NCBI GenBank assembly: GCA_964498395.1
Contig: CAZCHE010000005.1
Location: 124,001 to 188,000 of the forward strand
Direction of reading: 5' to 3'
Length of the DNA stretch: 64,000 nucleotides
DNA from: Parapedobacter sp964498395
GTDB taxonomy: Bacteria; Bacteroidota; Bacteroidia; Sphingobacteriales; Sphingobacteriaceae
The notes under the pieces are model-generated. The model made no database searches. It was not told the DNA's origin and worked only from the letters and a program-made list of their open reading frames with translations. The translations under genes and the position numbers were made by a program. Position 1 is the first letter of the stretch; every line of letters begins with the position of its first letter. This document shows positions 41,681-51,679 of this stretch, one piece after another.

Positions 41681-44476
41681 ATGATGAAGAAGACCCTCTT
41701 TGCACTTGTCGTAGCGTGTTTATGCTCCTCCTTTGCTTTGGCTCAACAAGGAAACCACACCGTTAAAGGCACCGTGGTGGATACAGCAGCAAGTATCAAG
41801 TTAGCCAAGTCGTCTGTCGTATTAATCCACGCCCGGGACTCCATGCTCTACCGGTTTACCCGAACCGACGGGTCGGGTAACTTCCGCTTGGATGGTTTGG
41901 AGCAAGGCGAATATATCCTATTTGCCACGTTTCCGGAGTATGCTGACTACGTGGAGCGTTTCGCGCTCGACAGTACGACGAATGAACTGGATTTTGGCAA
42001 CCTTGGATTAATGTTGCGGGCCAAATTGCTCGAAGAGGTCTTGGTTAGTCGAAGTCAAGCCATCACCATCCGAGGCGACACGACGGAATATGATGCGGCC
42101 AGCTTTGTCATCGAACCTAATTCAAAAGTGGAGGACCTGCTTGTGCAGTTGCCGGGGATACAGGTGGATCAGGATGGCCGGATTACGGCACAGGGTCAAA
42201 CGGTGAATAAGGTACTCGTGGATGGGGAGGAGTTTTTCGGCGATGACCCCACGCTGGTGACGCGCAATATCCGGGGTGACATGGTAGACAAGGTGCAACT
42301 GTATGATAAACGAAGCGACCAAGCGGAGTTTACAGGTATCGATGATGGTGAACGGATCAAAACCATTAACCTCAAGTTGAAAGAAGATAAGAAACGGGGG
42401 TATTTCGGCAAGGTAAACGCGGGCGCTGGCACTAATGAGATGTATGAAGGGCAAGCGATGTTTAACCTATTCAATGACAAGCAACGCATATCGGCCTACG
42501 GCACGATTGGCAATACCGGTCGCTTGGGGTTGAGTTTTGAAGAAAGCCAACGGTTCTCTCCGTCTGGCAACATGACATTCATGGATGATGGAATCATCAT
42601 GATTTCGGGCTACGGGGATGAATTGGAATCATTCAGTGGCCGGTATGATGGGAGGGGGATCCCTTCTGCTCTTACCGGGGGTGTACATTACAGCGATAAA
42701 TGGGCTGATGGAAAGCATGGCATCAATGCCAATTATCGGATTGGCGAGCTGGGGGTGACGGGCAGTAACAACACGGTGACACAGAATATCCTGGAAACGG
42801 GAACCATCAATAGTGTATCCGACCAGCAATTTGACAACCGCTTGTTCCGGCAACGGGCCAGCGGCGTGTACGAGATGCAGTTCGACTCCACCTCGTCCTT
42901 AAAGGTTACCCTTGACGGAACGCTGCGGAAATCGGAAACAACCAACCATAACCAGAGCCAAAGCACCAATGACGCGGGGCGATTGCTCAACCAGGCCAAT
43001 CGTATGAATACCAATGCCCTGGATGGCCAAGTGTTTACCGTGTCGGCATTGTGGAACAAAAAGCTGCGAAAAACAGGGCGGACACTGTCGTGGGACCTCA
43101 ACCAAACCGTCAACCAAAGTAAATCGACCGGTTTCCTGTATGCCGAAAACATGTTCTATGATGGGGCAGGCGAGGTAGACAGCGCGATGGTGGTCGACCA
43201 ATACAAGGTCAACGATAACGTCAATTCGATGTTCAACTCCAACATCGCGTATACCGAACCGCTCACGCAGACCCTATCGTTGGTATTCAATTACCGGCTT
43301 ACGCTGAATAACGGTACGTCGCTACGGCAATCGTTTAACCCGGTCGGGGCCGGAGACTATGCGGAGTTGGATTCGCTGTTTAGCAATGATTTTAAACTCA
43401 ACCAATTGGCTAACCAACTGGGGGCCATCTTCAATTTCCGCAAGGGTAAAAGTACGCTCAATTTCGGTAGCCGGATAAGCCGGGTACGGTTTGACCAGAC
43501 CGATCGCTATCTCGACAACCGGTTCGAACGCCAGTTTACCAACCATAACCCCCAATTGACTTGGCAATATCGCTTTTCCCAACAGAAGTCTTTGCGTATC
43601 TCGTATAACGGGAACAATACGCAACCGAGTATCAATCAGATACAGCCCGTTCGGGTCAATGACGACCCGTTGAACATCGTATTGGGTAACCCGGCGTTGA
43701 AACCTTCGTTTACCAATCGATTGAATGCATCCTACAACACGTTCAAAGTGATCGGCAACCAATATTTCTTCGTTTCCGGAAGCTATTCGACCACCCATCA
43801 CCCCATTGTGAGTAATACATTTACGGATTCGGTGGGAAGGAGCGTATTCCAGTATGATAACTTATCTGGAAAAACTCCGCAAAACTATTCGGTATACACT
43901 TCGTTCAGCAAAACGCTGCAGAAATGGAACCTCTCCCTGGGGATAGATCTCAATACATCGGGAAATACCTACTACAATTTTACCAATGGCGAACGGAATC
44001 GGACGGTATCGAACAATTATTCAGGGGGGATGAATCTCCGACAGAATATACAAAAGAAATACAATTTCTACGTTAATTTCGGACCTAACTACACCCAGGC
44101 AAGATCTTCGTTGCAAGATCGATTCGACAATAGCGGTTGGGGGCTCAGGGGGAATTATTCGTTGAATATTTTCTTCCCGATGAAATTCCAATTCACGTCG
44201 ATAGGGCGCTACACCTACTCGGCGCCGACACAGGCATTCAATGAGTCCTTTGAACAGTTTATCGTCGATGCGTCCGTGACCAAGAAGTTCCTGAAAGATG
44301 AAACGTTGAGTTTTTCGGTGGGAGTCAATGACATTTTCAGGCAAAACCGGGGCTTCACGCGGTCGGCCAACAATAATTTTTTCACACAAGATAGCTACAC
44401 GACGATTACCAGGTTCCTCCTGTTTTCCCTTACCTGGGATTTCAACAAGATGGGTGGGGCGGCTATACCAAATTGA
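41681..44476 (+). CDS. Outer membrane beta-barrel protein, TonB-receptor-like
   Basis: 931 residues. The signal peptide MMKKTLFALVVACLCSSFAL is followed by a carboxypeptidase-regulatory-like domain (VKGTVVDTAASIKLAKSSVV, about 25-110), a plug-like region (VEDLLVQLPGIQVDQDGRIT, VNKVLVDGEEFFGDDPTLVT), and a barrel rich in alternating aromatic strands ending in FSLTWDFNKMGG. It belongs to the outer-membrane beta-barrel family common in Bacteroidetes whose members resemble TonB receptors. The GLPGLI gene follows after eight bases, the usual pairing. Ligand unknown. Confidence 0.92.
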   Translation: MMKKTLFALVVACLCSSFALAQQGNHTVKGTVVDTAASIKLAKSSVVLIHARDSMLYRFTRTDGSGNFRLDGLEQGEYILFATFPEYADYVERFALDSTTNELDFGNLGLMLRAKLLEEVLVSRSQAITIRGDTTEYDAASFVIEPNSKVEDLLVQLPGIQVDQDGRITAQGQTVNKVLVDGEEFFGDDPTLVTRNIRGDMVDKVQLYDKRSDQAEFTGIDDGERIKTINLKLKEDKKRGYFGKVNAGAGTNEMYEGQAMFNLFNDKQRISAYGTIGNTGRLGLSFEESQRFSPSGNMTFMDDGIIMISGYGDELESFSGRYDGRGIPSALTGGVHYSDKWADGKHGINANYRIGELGVTGSNNTVTQNILETGTINSVSDQQFDNRLFRQRASGVYEMQFDSTSSLKVTLDGTLRKSETTNHNQSQSTNDAGRLLNQANRMNTNALDGQVFTVSALWNKKLRKTGRTLSWDLNQTVNQSKSTGFLYAENMFYDGAGEVDSAMVVDQYKVNDNVNSMFNSNIAYTEPLTQTLSLVFNYRLTLNNGTSLRQSFNPVGAGDYAELDSLFSNDFKLNQLANQLGAIFNFRKGKSTLNFGSRISRVRFDQTDRYLDNRFERQFTNHNPQLTWQYRFSQQKSLRISYNGNNTQPSINQIQPVRVNDDPLNIVLGNPALKPSFTNRLNASYNTFKVIGNQYFFVSGSYSTTHHPIVSNTFTDSVGRSVFQYDNLSGKTPQNYSVYTSFSKTLQKWNLSLGIDLNTSGNTYYNFTNGERNRTVSNNYSGGMNLRQNIQKKYNFYVNFGPNYTQARSSLQDRFDNSGWGLRGNYSLNIFFPMKFQFTSIGRYTYSAPTQAFNESFEQFIVDASVTKKFLKDETLSFSVGVNDIFRQNRGFTRSANNNFFTQDSYTTITRFLLFSLTWDFNKMGGAAIPN

Positions 44477-44484
44477 CAAATACC

Positions 44485-45270
44485 ATGAACATCATGACAC
44501 TTCGATTTTTGTCCTGCCTTCTGATTTTGGCCATTACCGCCCAACCATTGCGCGCACAGTATGCCCGGTTTGTGGAAAGCGGTGTGGTGGAGTATGAAAA
44601 ACGGGTAAACATGTATGCCAAGATTAAAAATAGGGTAGGCAATAGTTCATTTATGGAACAGGCTTTCGAGCAATATAAGCGGACAAATCCCCAATTCAAG
44701 TCGTTCAAGTACTCGTTGGCATTTGACCGCACCAAAACCCGCTATTGGCCGCACGTACAAGAGCAGGGGAGATCGACAGCAGGCTTCTTTGCCGATGACC
44801 CTTCCATCGATATCGCCAACACCATCTTTACCGACTTATTAGCCGGGAAAAGCGTCAGCCAAAAAAGTATTTACGAGCAGACTTACCTCATTGCAGATAG
44901 CACCCGTCATATCCAATGGCGCATTACCAATGAAACCCGCGAGATCGCTGGGTATGAATGCCGTCGTGCGAATGCGCTGGTGCTTGATTCCATTTATGTC
45001 GTGGCATTCTATACCGACCAGATACCCGTATCCGGAGGTCCCGAATCGTTCGCCGGGCTGCCGGGCATGATCCTGGGTGTGGCACTGCCGTATGAGAACA
45101 CCACGTATTTCGCAACCGAAGTGAAAGATCGGCCGGTGTCCACGTCGGAATTGCAAGCACCCGCAAAGGGGAAAGCGGTCAATTACCGTGAGCTTCGGGC
45201 TGACTTGGAGCGAAGCCTGAAGAGCTGGGGGGATTATGCCCAATCAATCGTCAAAGCCATGTTATTATAA
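44485..45270 (+). CDS. GLPGLI family secreted protein
   Basis: 261 residues from the ATG at 44485. A signal peptide (LRFLSCLLILAITAQPLRA) is followed by the family pattern, with its name-giving motif as SFAGLPGMILGVAL near residue 195 and the partner motif YECRRANAL. GLPGLI proteins are exported, of unknown function, and are typically coded behind an outer-membrane barrel gene as here. An in-frame TTG at 44473 overlaps the preceding stop and is less likely. Confidence 0.9.
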   Translation: MNIMTLRFLSCLLILAITAQPLRAQYARFVESGVVEYEKRVNMYAKIKNRVGNSSFMEQAFEQYKRTNPQFKSFKYSLAFDRTKTRYWPHVQEQGRSTAGFFADDPSIDIANTIFTDLLAGKSVSQKSIYEQTYLIADSTRHIQWRITNETREIAGYECRRANALVLDSIYVVAFYTDQIPVSGGPESFAGLPGMILGVALPYENTTYFATEVKDRPVSTSELQAPAKGKAVNYRELRADLERSLKSWGDYAQSIVKAMLL

Positions 45271-45319
45271 CATTGATGACGGGAGTTGCGGAACGCAGCT
45301 GCGATAAAATCGCATTTCC

Positions 45320-45979
45320 TCACGCTTTCTCCATCACCAAGGTTCCCGCGTAGCTGCTGTCCGAAACCTGTCCGGTTTCTTCATCAATAAAGGCAATATA
45401 GGCGTAACATACGTCTCCTGCTTGGTAGCTGAAATACGTCAAACTCAATTGGTCTTGCAGCAGGTATGCATCCGCACCGTAACAGTGCCAGTAGCAATGC
45501 CGATGCACGGAATGATAGATGAGTAAAACGGTACGCGCTAAGTAAGGGGCACCGTACGTATCTGGCTTTTCCCAACTAAAACGGATTTCGTTCGTTTCGG
45601 GGTCTTGGCTGGCAATGGGATTAACCGGGGGCGTTAGTGGTCCACGAGCGAATTTGAATGCCTCCGGATTGACCGTAAAGGTACCCGCATCGGCTGTGAT
45701 GGCGTGGTTGATGTTATAGGACATCGCGGCATTATGCGCACTCCGGGAAGCATCATCTTCCCTAAAGCCAATCCGCAACAGCGGCTTCATGGGACGTAGC
45801 CAGTCCTGCATCAGTTTGAACTTCGCGCGTTGCAATGCTTGACCAGGAGTGGGTTTACGCTTCTTTTTCGGCTGATAGGGAAGTGAACGCGCACGCGTTT
45901 GATTCCCTACTTGGTAAAATACTACGTTTCCCACTTTACCTGAAACTGGCCCATTAATGCCTTGTAATAGTACGCCCAT
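45320..45979 (-). CDS. DUF6266 family protein
   Basis: 219 residues. The start MGVLLQGINGPVSGKVGNVV and the basic stretch PYQPKKKRKPTPGQALQRAKF are the pattern of DUF6266, a Bacteroidetes family of unknown function. The C-terminal half (RFSWEKPDTYGAPYLARTVL to YAYIAFIDEETGQVSDSSYA) resembles a fibronectin-like beta sandwich. No signal peptide is visible. Transcribed alone, behind a promoter next to a set of 11-base repeats. Confidence 0.85.
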   Translation of the reverse strand: MGVLLQGINGPVSGKVGNVVFYQVGNQTRARSLPYQPKKKRKPTPGQALQRAKFKLMQDWLRPMKPLLRIGFREDDASRSAHNAAMSYNINHAITADAGTFTVNPEAFKFARGPLTPPVNPIASQDPETNEIRFSWEKPDTYGAPYLARTVLLIYHSVHRHCYWHCYGADAYLLQDQLSLTYFSYQAGDVCYAYIAFIDEETGQVSDSSYAGTLVMEKA

Positions 45980-46007
45980 CTATCAATGATTTAATCATTT
46001 ACTAATG

Positions 46008-46034
46008 CAAATATATTATTTATTTTTTAACAAA
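46008..46034 (-). promoter_or_regulatory. Promoter of the DUF6266 gene
   Basis: TTTG (46031-46034) and TATATTTG (46008-46015) on the minus strand with a 15-base spacer, somewhat short; 28 bases before the ATG. Confidence 0.5.
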
Positions 46035-46060
46035 TATGAAAATCCCCTTATTTTACTTTT

Positions 46061-46132
46061 AGTTTATTCGGTTAACTACCGAATAAACTCCGAACAAAAT
46101 CCGAATAAACTACGAGTTTTAACCGAATAATT
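46061..46132. repeat. Cluster of 11-base CCGAATAAACT repeats
   Basis: One inverted copy (AGTTTATTCGG, 46061-46071) and direct copies at 46079-46089 (exact), 46090-46100 (CCGAACAAAAT), 46101-46111 (exact) and 46122-46132 (CGAATAA core). Located between the DUF6266 promoter and the nuoN end. Confidence 0.8.
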
Positions 46133-46194
46133 AGTATATATCCATTAAAAAAATAATAAGTAGAGGGTAAATATGCCCTGAATCATGGGCACAC

Positions 46195-47685
46195 TCATAG
46201 TAGATCCACTAACCAATACGGGAAAATACCCAGCAGTAAAATGGTAATGGTAATTAACAGTGCGAGCCATAATAGGCCTTGGTTTAATGGGGTGACGTTC
46301 GTTTTTGTTTCCTGCTTCCTGAGGAAGGCATTCAACGGTACCTTGAAATAATAAAACAACGAAATGACGGTGGTCAATGCGCCTACGATGAGGAGGGCGA
46401 TCATCCCGATGTCTCCGGTGGCCTGCCATTTGCTGAATACGGCTGAGAATATCAACAACTTCCCTATAAACCCGGCCGTAGGGGGTAGGCCGGTCAGCGA
46501 CACCAGTAGGATGACGAAGCAGACAAACGTAACCGGCAATAGTTTCCCTAACCCCCGGTAATCTTCCACATCAAGGGCGCCGGTGCGCGACTCGATGTAA
46601 TCCACCAATAGGAACACCCCCATGTTCATCAGGGCATATACAGTCAGGTAAAATAACAGTATGCCATAATCACCGGCAGTATACGACAATACCGCCATCA
46701 TCAGGAAACCCGTATGCCCGATGGAAGAATAGGCCATCATCCGTTTGACATTGCGCTGTCGAAGGGCGGCGAGGTTGCCCACCAACATGGTGGCTATCGC
46801 CGATACCAAAAGGATGGGGTAGAGGCTTTGCGCAGGTTGGGTGTGTGCTGGCCAAGCATAAAATATGCGCGCCAATAATGCAATTCCCGCAATTTTAAGG
46901 GCCGTGGAAAGGAATGCAGTGACGGGCGTGGGCGCACCTTGGTATACATCCGGACTCCAGAAATGGAAGGGCACAAACGACAATTTGAACCCGATACCGG
47001 TAAACACGAACAATAAAGCCACAGATACCATAAACGGTGGGGTTGCTGCCAATCCCTCGATGTGCTGCGCCGAGGTATAATCCAAGCTGCCCGTGAAGCC
47101 ATACACCAACGACAGGCCGTATAGCATGATGGCTGAACATGTCGCGCCGAACAAGGCGTATTTCATGGCCGCCTCGGTTTGGTGCGCTTCCTTGGCCAGG
47201 TAGCCAACCATGATATACGAGCCGATGGAAACAAACTCAATGGAGACGAATACCATCAACCAATTGGTAGCGATGGCCATCAGATGGAGGCCTACGGCAA
47301 TGGCCAGTAAGATGCTGTACAAGTCGGCCGTTCGCTTACGGTGAGCAGTAAAATCCGAATTGAGGTGTACGAAAACCGCAAAAATCAAGCAAGCCGCCAA
47401 AATGAGTATCCGGATATATTGACCAAAGGTGTCGGGCAACACCATGCCGAAGAGGAGATTTTCAGTGAGTGGAGCTGCCAATTGTAACCCGCTGCAAATA
47501 CCCGCGGTTACCATCCCCAAAACCGTGAAAACAAAGGAACTATGCCGCCATAGCCGGTCGAGAAACAACCCCGAAAAAATGCTGACGATGAATGTGGCCA
47601 CCAATACCAGTTCGGGCATCAATGCCGGTAATCCGGCAAGGATGTGGTCTAATTTTTCACTTATATCTGGCAGCAGTTCGGTCAT
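46195..47685 (-). CDS. nuoN: NADH-quinone oxidoreductase subunit N
   Basis: About 496 residues from the chosen ATG (MTELLPDISEKLDHILAG). One of the three antiporter-like proton-pumping subunits of complex I, with about 14 membrane helices. VGYLAKEAHQTEAAMKYALF holds the conserved helix-5 Glu/Lys region, and PVTAFLSTALKIAGIALLAR is the conserved helix-8 Lys segment. It is the last gene of nuoHIJKLMN. An upstream in-frame ATG at 47727 adds 14 residues without similarity. Confidence 0.93.
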   Translation of the reverse strand: MTELLPDISEKLDHILAGLPALMPELVLVATFIVSIFSGLFLDRLWRHSSFVFTVLGMVTAGICSGLQLAAPLTENLLFGMVLPDTFGQYIRILILAACLIFAVFVHLNSDFTAHRKRTADLYSILLAIAVGLHLMAIATNWLMVFVSIEFVSIGSYIMVGYLAKEAHQTEAAMKYALFGATCSAIMLYGLSLVYGFTGSLDYTSAQHIEGLAATPPFMVSVALLFVFTGIGFKLSFVPFHFWSPDVYQGAPTPVTAFLSTALKIAGIALLARIFYAWPAHTQPAQSLYPILLVSAIATMLVGNLAALRQRNVKRMMAYSSIGHTGFLMMAVLSYTAGDYGILLFYLTVYALMNMGVFLLVDYIESRTGALDVEDYRGLGKLLPVTFVCFVILLVSLTGLPPTAGFIGKLLIFSAVFSKWQATGDIGMIALLIVGALTTVISLFYYFKVPLNAFLRKQETKTNVTPLNQGLLWLALLITITILLLGIFPYWLVDLL

Positions 47686-47744
47686 TGTTTGTATGTTTTG
47701 TGCGATCACTATTCGGCACATCTTCAAATTAACCCATCATCAAT

Positions 47745-49349
47745 TTATCTTCCCGTCACCCATTCCACCAACGCCAATACCGAGGCATTGATTTTATCCA
47801 ATGCCAGTGCGGGATATATCCCTAATAGCAACGCCAGGGCGAGCATAGGAAGCATGATCGTGGTTTCCCTCGGTGAGGCGTCGGTCAAGGCATTGGTCCA
47901 TTCACCACCTCCTTTTAACCGCGTTTGGCCGAAGAACATTCGCTGCAACGTCCAAAGGAAATAAGCGGCACTCAGCAGGATTCCCAATGAACCGGCGATG
48001 GCCATCCATCGGGGTATCGCCCCCAAGACGCTTTCGGAATTGAATGCCCCGATGATGACAAATGCTTCGCCGATAAATGCCGAAAATCCGGGCAGGCCCA
48101 GCGAAGCAAAAAAGGTGATGGATACCAACACCGTAAATCGGGGCATGATACTGGCCAACCCCCTGAAATGGTAGATATTGCGGTCATGCACGCGGTCGTA
48201 GAGCATCCCGACCAAGAAGAATAGCGCAGCTGATAGGAACCCATGGCTGATCATCTGGAATACCGCTCCTGCGGTACCCTCGGCGGTCAGGGAAGCGATT
48301 CCTAGGATCACAAATCCCATGTGGGATACAGATGAATAGGCAATCATCCGTTTCAGGTCGCGTTGGGCCAGCGCTACGAGTGCCCCATAGATGATGGATA
48401 CCACGCCGATGAGCCCGAGCCACCATGCCAATTGCAGTGCCGCATCGGGGAAAATCCCGAAACAGATACGCAAGATACCGTATCCGCCGATTTTCAGTAG
48501 GATCCCGGCGAGGATAATCGAAATCGGGGTAGGGGCTTCCACGTGCGCGTCAGGGAGCCAGGTGTGCAAGGGTACGATCGGCACCTTAATCGCAAACGCC
48601 ACAAACAAGACAATGAACGCCAATACCCGGGCTGATATCCCAAACAACGCTTGTCCGGCTGAAGCTGAAAAGATCGCGTTGGGCAGGTAGTTGTCCGGAT
48701 TCATCATGTGCAACATGTTAAACGTATAGGCGCCGGTTTCCGGATTGACGACCGAAAAGTATAGCCCCACGATAATGAGCAACATGAATACCGACCCGAA
48801 CAATGTGTACAGGAAAAACTTGATGGCCGCATATTCGCGTCGTGCGCCACCCCAAATGCCGATCAGGAAATACAATGGCAGCAGCATCAGCTCGTAGAAG
48901 ATGTAAAACAAAAAGAAATCCAACGCTGAAAATACCCCCATTACCGCCATATCGAGGATCATCAGTAGCACGAAATACCCCCTCAGGCTTTTCTTCATAT
49001 TCCAAGACGCACCGATGGCAATAACCATGACCAATGCCGTGAGGAAAAGGAACGGCATGGACAGACCGTCCACCCCAATGAAATAATCGATTTCCAATTG
49101 GCCCATCCCGCCCAGATCCAGCCGTATCCAAGGCAACTGCTCGACGAATTGGTAGAGCCGCTTTTCGGTGATACCCGCCCCCTTGGGGTGGAAAAGCCAA
49201 TACATGGCCCCGCTAAGCAGCAGTTGCAATACCCCTGTAACGAGTGCAATGTACTTGTATAGGTTCTTTTTGCTCGAAGGGGCCAACAACATCAGTGCAG
49301 CGGCCACCAACGGTAAGAAAATGAGTATGGACAGTAAATGCGGATTCAT
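47745..49349 (-). CDS. nuoM: NADH-quinone oxidoreductase subunit M
   Basis: 534 residues. Second antiporter-like subunit of complex I. FYIFYELMLLPLYFLIGIWG contains the essential helix-5 Glu, VPIVPLHTWLPDAHVEAPTP and IIYGALVALAQRDLKRMIAY carry the conserved Lys residues of the pump half-channels. The ATG (MNPHLLSILIF) overlaps the nuoL stop by four bases, which sets the start despite an open frame further upstream. Confidence 0.95.
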   Translation of the reverse strand: MNPHLLSILIFLPLVAAALMLLAPSSKKNLYKYIALVTGVLQLLLSGAMYWLFHPKGAGITEKRLYQFVEQLPWIRLDLGGMGQLEIDYFIGVDGLSMPFLFLTALVMVIAIGASWNMKKSLRGYFVLLMILDMAVMGVFSALDFFLFYIFYELMLLPLYFLIGIWGGARREYAAIKFFLYTLFGSVFMLLIIVGLYFSVVNPETGAYTFNMLHMMNPDNYLPNAIFSASAGQALFGISARVLAFIVLFVAFAIKVPIVPLHTWLPDAHVEAPTPISIILAGILLKIGGYGILRICFGIFPDAALQLAWWLGLIGVVSIIYGALVALAQRDLKRMIAYSSVSHMGFVILGIASLTAEGTAGAVFQMISHGFLSAALFFLVGMLYDRVHDRNIYHFRGLASIMPRFTVLVSITFFASLGLPGFSAFIGEAFVIIGAFNSESVLGAIPRWMAIAGSLGILLSAAYFLWTLQRMFFGQTRLKGGGEWTNALTDASPRETTIMLPMLALALLLGIYPALALDKINASVLALVEWVTGR

Positions 49350-51358
49350 GCTTGAATAATCATATAATAAAGCAACGCCACCAAAATAAAACAAAACATT
49401 AATAATAGGTAGTATTGTATGCGGCCCGTCTGCGAACGGCGCGCGACATTTCCAAGCCCCCAAGCTACTTTTCCCGTCAACCTAACTGCTCCATCCACGA
49501 CATAACGGTCTATCCACCCTGCAAACGCGGCCGAAACTTGACCCAATCGGGCAAAGCCATTGACGGCGCCATCCACGATTTTCACATCGATCCAACGCAA
49601 TAGGTGGGATAGCTTGAGGATTGGCGTAACGATTGCGGCGTGATACAGGGCATCGATATAACCTTGATGGAATGACAGCCGATAGAACATGCCTCCCAGC
49701 TTCAAGGGGTATTTTTCATTGGTATACCAATGCCAGGTGATGACCGCCATCAATGCGGTGATTAACGTGGTTGCGATGGGGATGGCGACGTGCAGCCACC
49801 GGATGGGGGGCAAGTCGTGCGTATGGATGATCCCTTGCAATAGCCACACTTGTCCGTCGTTCAGCGGATTAACGGTAAACAATGGGAATAGTGAGCAGGC
49901 CGACAGGAAGATCATGGGAGCAAGCATCCACCAGGTTGCTTCATGTATCGTTTTATCGGGGAGTACCCCTATATGTGTCGATGGCGCAAAGAATACCTTA
50001 AAAAGTAGCCGGAAGATGTAGAAACTGGTCATCACGCTGACGATGGCCAATGCATATGGGATGGCGGTCGCCATGCCCTGCTGTAGGGCACCCCATTCGA
50101 ACGCATGTACCAGCAGGGCGTCTTTAGAAAGATATCCGGCGGTAAGCGGGAAGCCCGCCAATGCAAGGGAAGCAACGAGCATGGTCGCAAAGGTGATGGG
50201 CATGTGTTTTCCCAATGCGCCCATGTGGCGAATATCCTGCGGGTCAATGCCCAATTGGTGTTTTTCGTTGAGGTCTTGTAGCGCATGGATGATCGCACCC
50301 GCACCAAGAAACAATAGGCATTTGAAAAAGGCATGTGTAACCAAATGGAACAATGCGAGATGGTACGTGCCGATACCAATGCCGACCATCATGAATCCGA
50401 GTTGGGAAACGGTCGAAAAGGCCAGTATCTTTTTGATATCGTATTGGGTGAGGGCGAAATAAGCAGCGACGAAAGCGGTTATTGCACCGATGCTCGCAAT
50501 CACCATCAGCGAGGTCTCATCAAAGGCAGGATACACACGGGCGAGCAGGAACACCCCTGCAGCAACCATGGTCGCCGCATGGATAAGCGAGGAGACCGAA
50601 GTAGGCCCCTCCATCGCGTCGGGCAACCATACATGCAGGGGGAATTGCGCGGATTTGGCCATGGCACCTAGGAAAAAGGCCAATCCCACCGCGGTGTGCC
50701 AGCCACCGGATAGCGCAGGAGTATCATGGATGACACCCCCTTCGCCGAAAAGCGTGTGGATATCCAAGGTGCCATATGCGCCGTACAGCATGGCCATCCC
50801 AATCAAGAACCCGATATCACCGATACGGTTGATGATAAATGCCTTCTTATTGGCGGCTACCGCAGCTTCTTTCGTAAACCAGAAGCCAATCAGCAGGTAA
50901 GAAGCAAATCCGACCAGTTCCCAACAAATATACATCAACAACAGGTTGTCCGCTACGACCAATCCCAGCATCGCGAAGCAAAACAGGCTCAGGTACATCC
51001 AGTAGCGATGGATACCCGGATCACCTTTCATGTAAGCCAGGGAATAGATATGCACGGGTAGCGCCACGAGCGGAACCAACAACAGCATGAGCACGGATAT
51101 ATTATCGAGGAGAAGGCCCACGCGGAAGGCATGATCACCAATGGTAAACCAATGCCATTGCACATGCAGCGGCGTACCATTCCACACATGGATGAATGTA
51201 TAGGCCGCAAAGATTAAACTCAACGAGACCGCTGCTAGGGCAATCACCCCCCTTTTTGCCCGCTTGCCGATGATCGCTGCCAGGACGAACCCCACGAATG
51301 GCAGCAGTACGGCCGATAGGGCGGCGATAGCAGGATATGTCAATGTCGATTCGGCCAA
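49346..51358 (-). CDS. nuoL: NADH-quinone oxidoreductase subunit L
   Basis: 670 residues. The largest membrane subunit of complex I, with the lateral helix at its C-terminus. YICWELVGFASYLLIGFWFT holds the key Glu, FPLHVWLPDAMEGPTSVSSL and YDIKKILAFSTVSQLGFMMV the pump Lys residues. The C-terminal part (ARLGQVSAAFAGWIDRYVV) is the transverse helix and anchor. Overlaps nuoM by four bases; 15 bases behind nuoK. Confidence 0.96.
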   Translation of the reverse strand: MAESTLTYPAIAALSAVLLPFVGFVLAAIIGKRAKRGVIALAAVSLSLIFAAYTFIHVWNGTPLHVQWHWFTIGDHAFRVGLLLDNISVLMLLLVPLVALPVHIYSLAYMKGDPGIHRYWMYLSLFCFAMLGLVVADNLLLMYICWELVGFASYLLIGFWFTKEAAVAANKKAFIINRIGDIGFLIGMAMLYGAYGTLDIHTLFGEGGVIHDTPALSGGWHTAVGLAFFLGAMAKSAQFPLHVWLPDAMEGPTSVSSLIHAATMVAAGVFLLARVYPAFDETSLMVIASIGAITAFVAAYFALTQYDIKKILAFSTVSQLGFMMVGIGIGTYHLALFHLVTHAFFKCLLFLGAGAIIHALQDLNEKHQLGIDPQDIRHMGALGKHMPITFATMLVASLALAGFPLTAGYLSKDALLVHAFEWGALQQGMATAIPYALAIVSVMTSFYIFRLLFKVFFAPSTHIGVLPDKTIHEATWWMLAPMIFLSACSLFPLFTVNPLNDGQVWLLQGIIHTHDLPPIRWLHVAIPIATTLITALMAVITWHWYTNEKYPLKLGGMFYRLSFHQGYIDALYHAAIVTPILKLSHLLRWIDVKIVDGAVNGFARLGQVSAAFAGWIDRYVVDGAVRLTGKVAWGLGNVARRSQTGRIQYYLLLMFCFILVALLYYMIIQA

Positions 51359-51373
51359 TGCTAGTTACGATTG

Positions 51374-51679
51374 TTAGTCCTTTAAATCCCTGATATCCGT
51401 GGGGTCCACGGTTTTGTAATACTTATATACATTCAGTATGATGGCCAATGCCACGGCTACGCCCGCGGCAGCCAGCACGATGGCAAACAAGGCAAATGCC
51501 TGTCCGCCATATAGCCCTTTGTCATAACGCCCGAAAGCCACCAGGTTCAAGATTGCTGCATTGATCATCAGTTCGATACCCACCAGTACCAAAATCGCGT
51601 TGCGGCGGGCCAGCACGGCGTATAATCCCGCGGAAAACAAGCAAGCACTGACAACCAGGAAGTGGGCTAGGGTAATCAT
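51374..51679 (-). CDS. nuoK: NADH-quinone oxidoreductase subunit K
   Basis: 101 residues with three membrane helices. ILVLVGIELMINAAILNLVA contains the conserved intramembrane Glu residues of the E-channel. Its ATG overlaps the nuoJ stop (ATGA). Confidence 0.95.
   Translation of the reverse strand: MITLAHFLVVSACLFSAGLYAVLARRNAILVLVGIELMINAAILNLVAFGRYDKGLYGGQAFALFAIVLAAAGVAVALAIILNVYKYYKTVDPTDIRDLKD

Noticed and set aside
47745..49463. Longer nuoM start at 49463
   Set aside because: The upstream part reads through the nuoL 3' end in another frame; MNPHLLSILIF with the ATGA overlap is the expected start.
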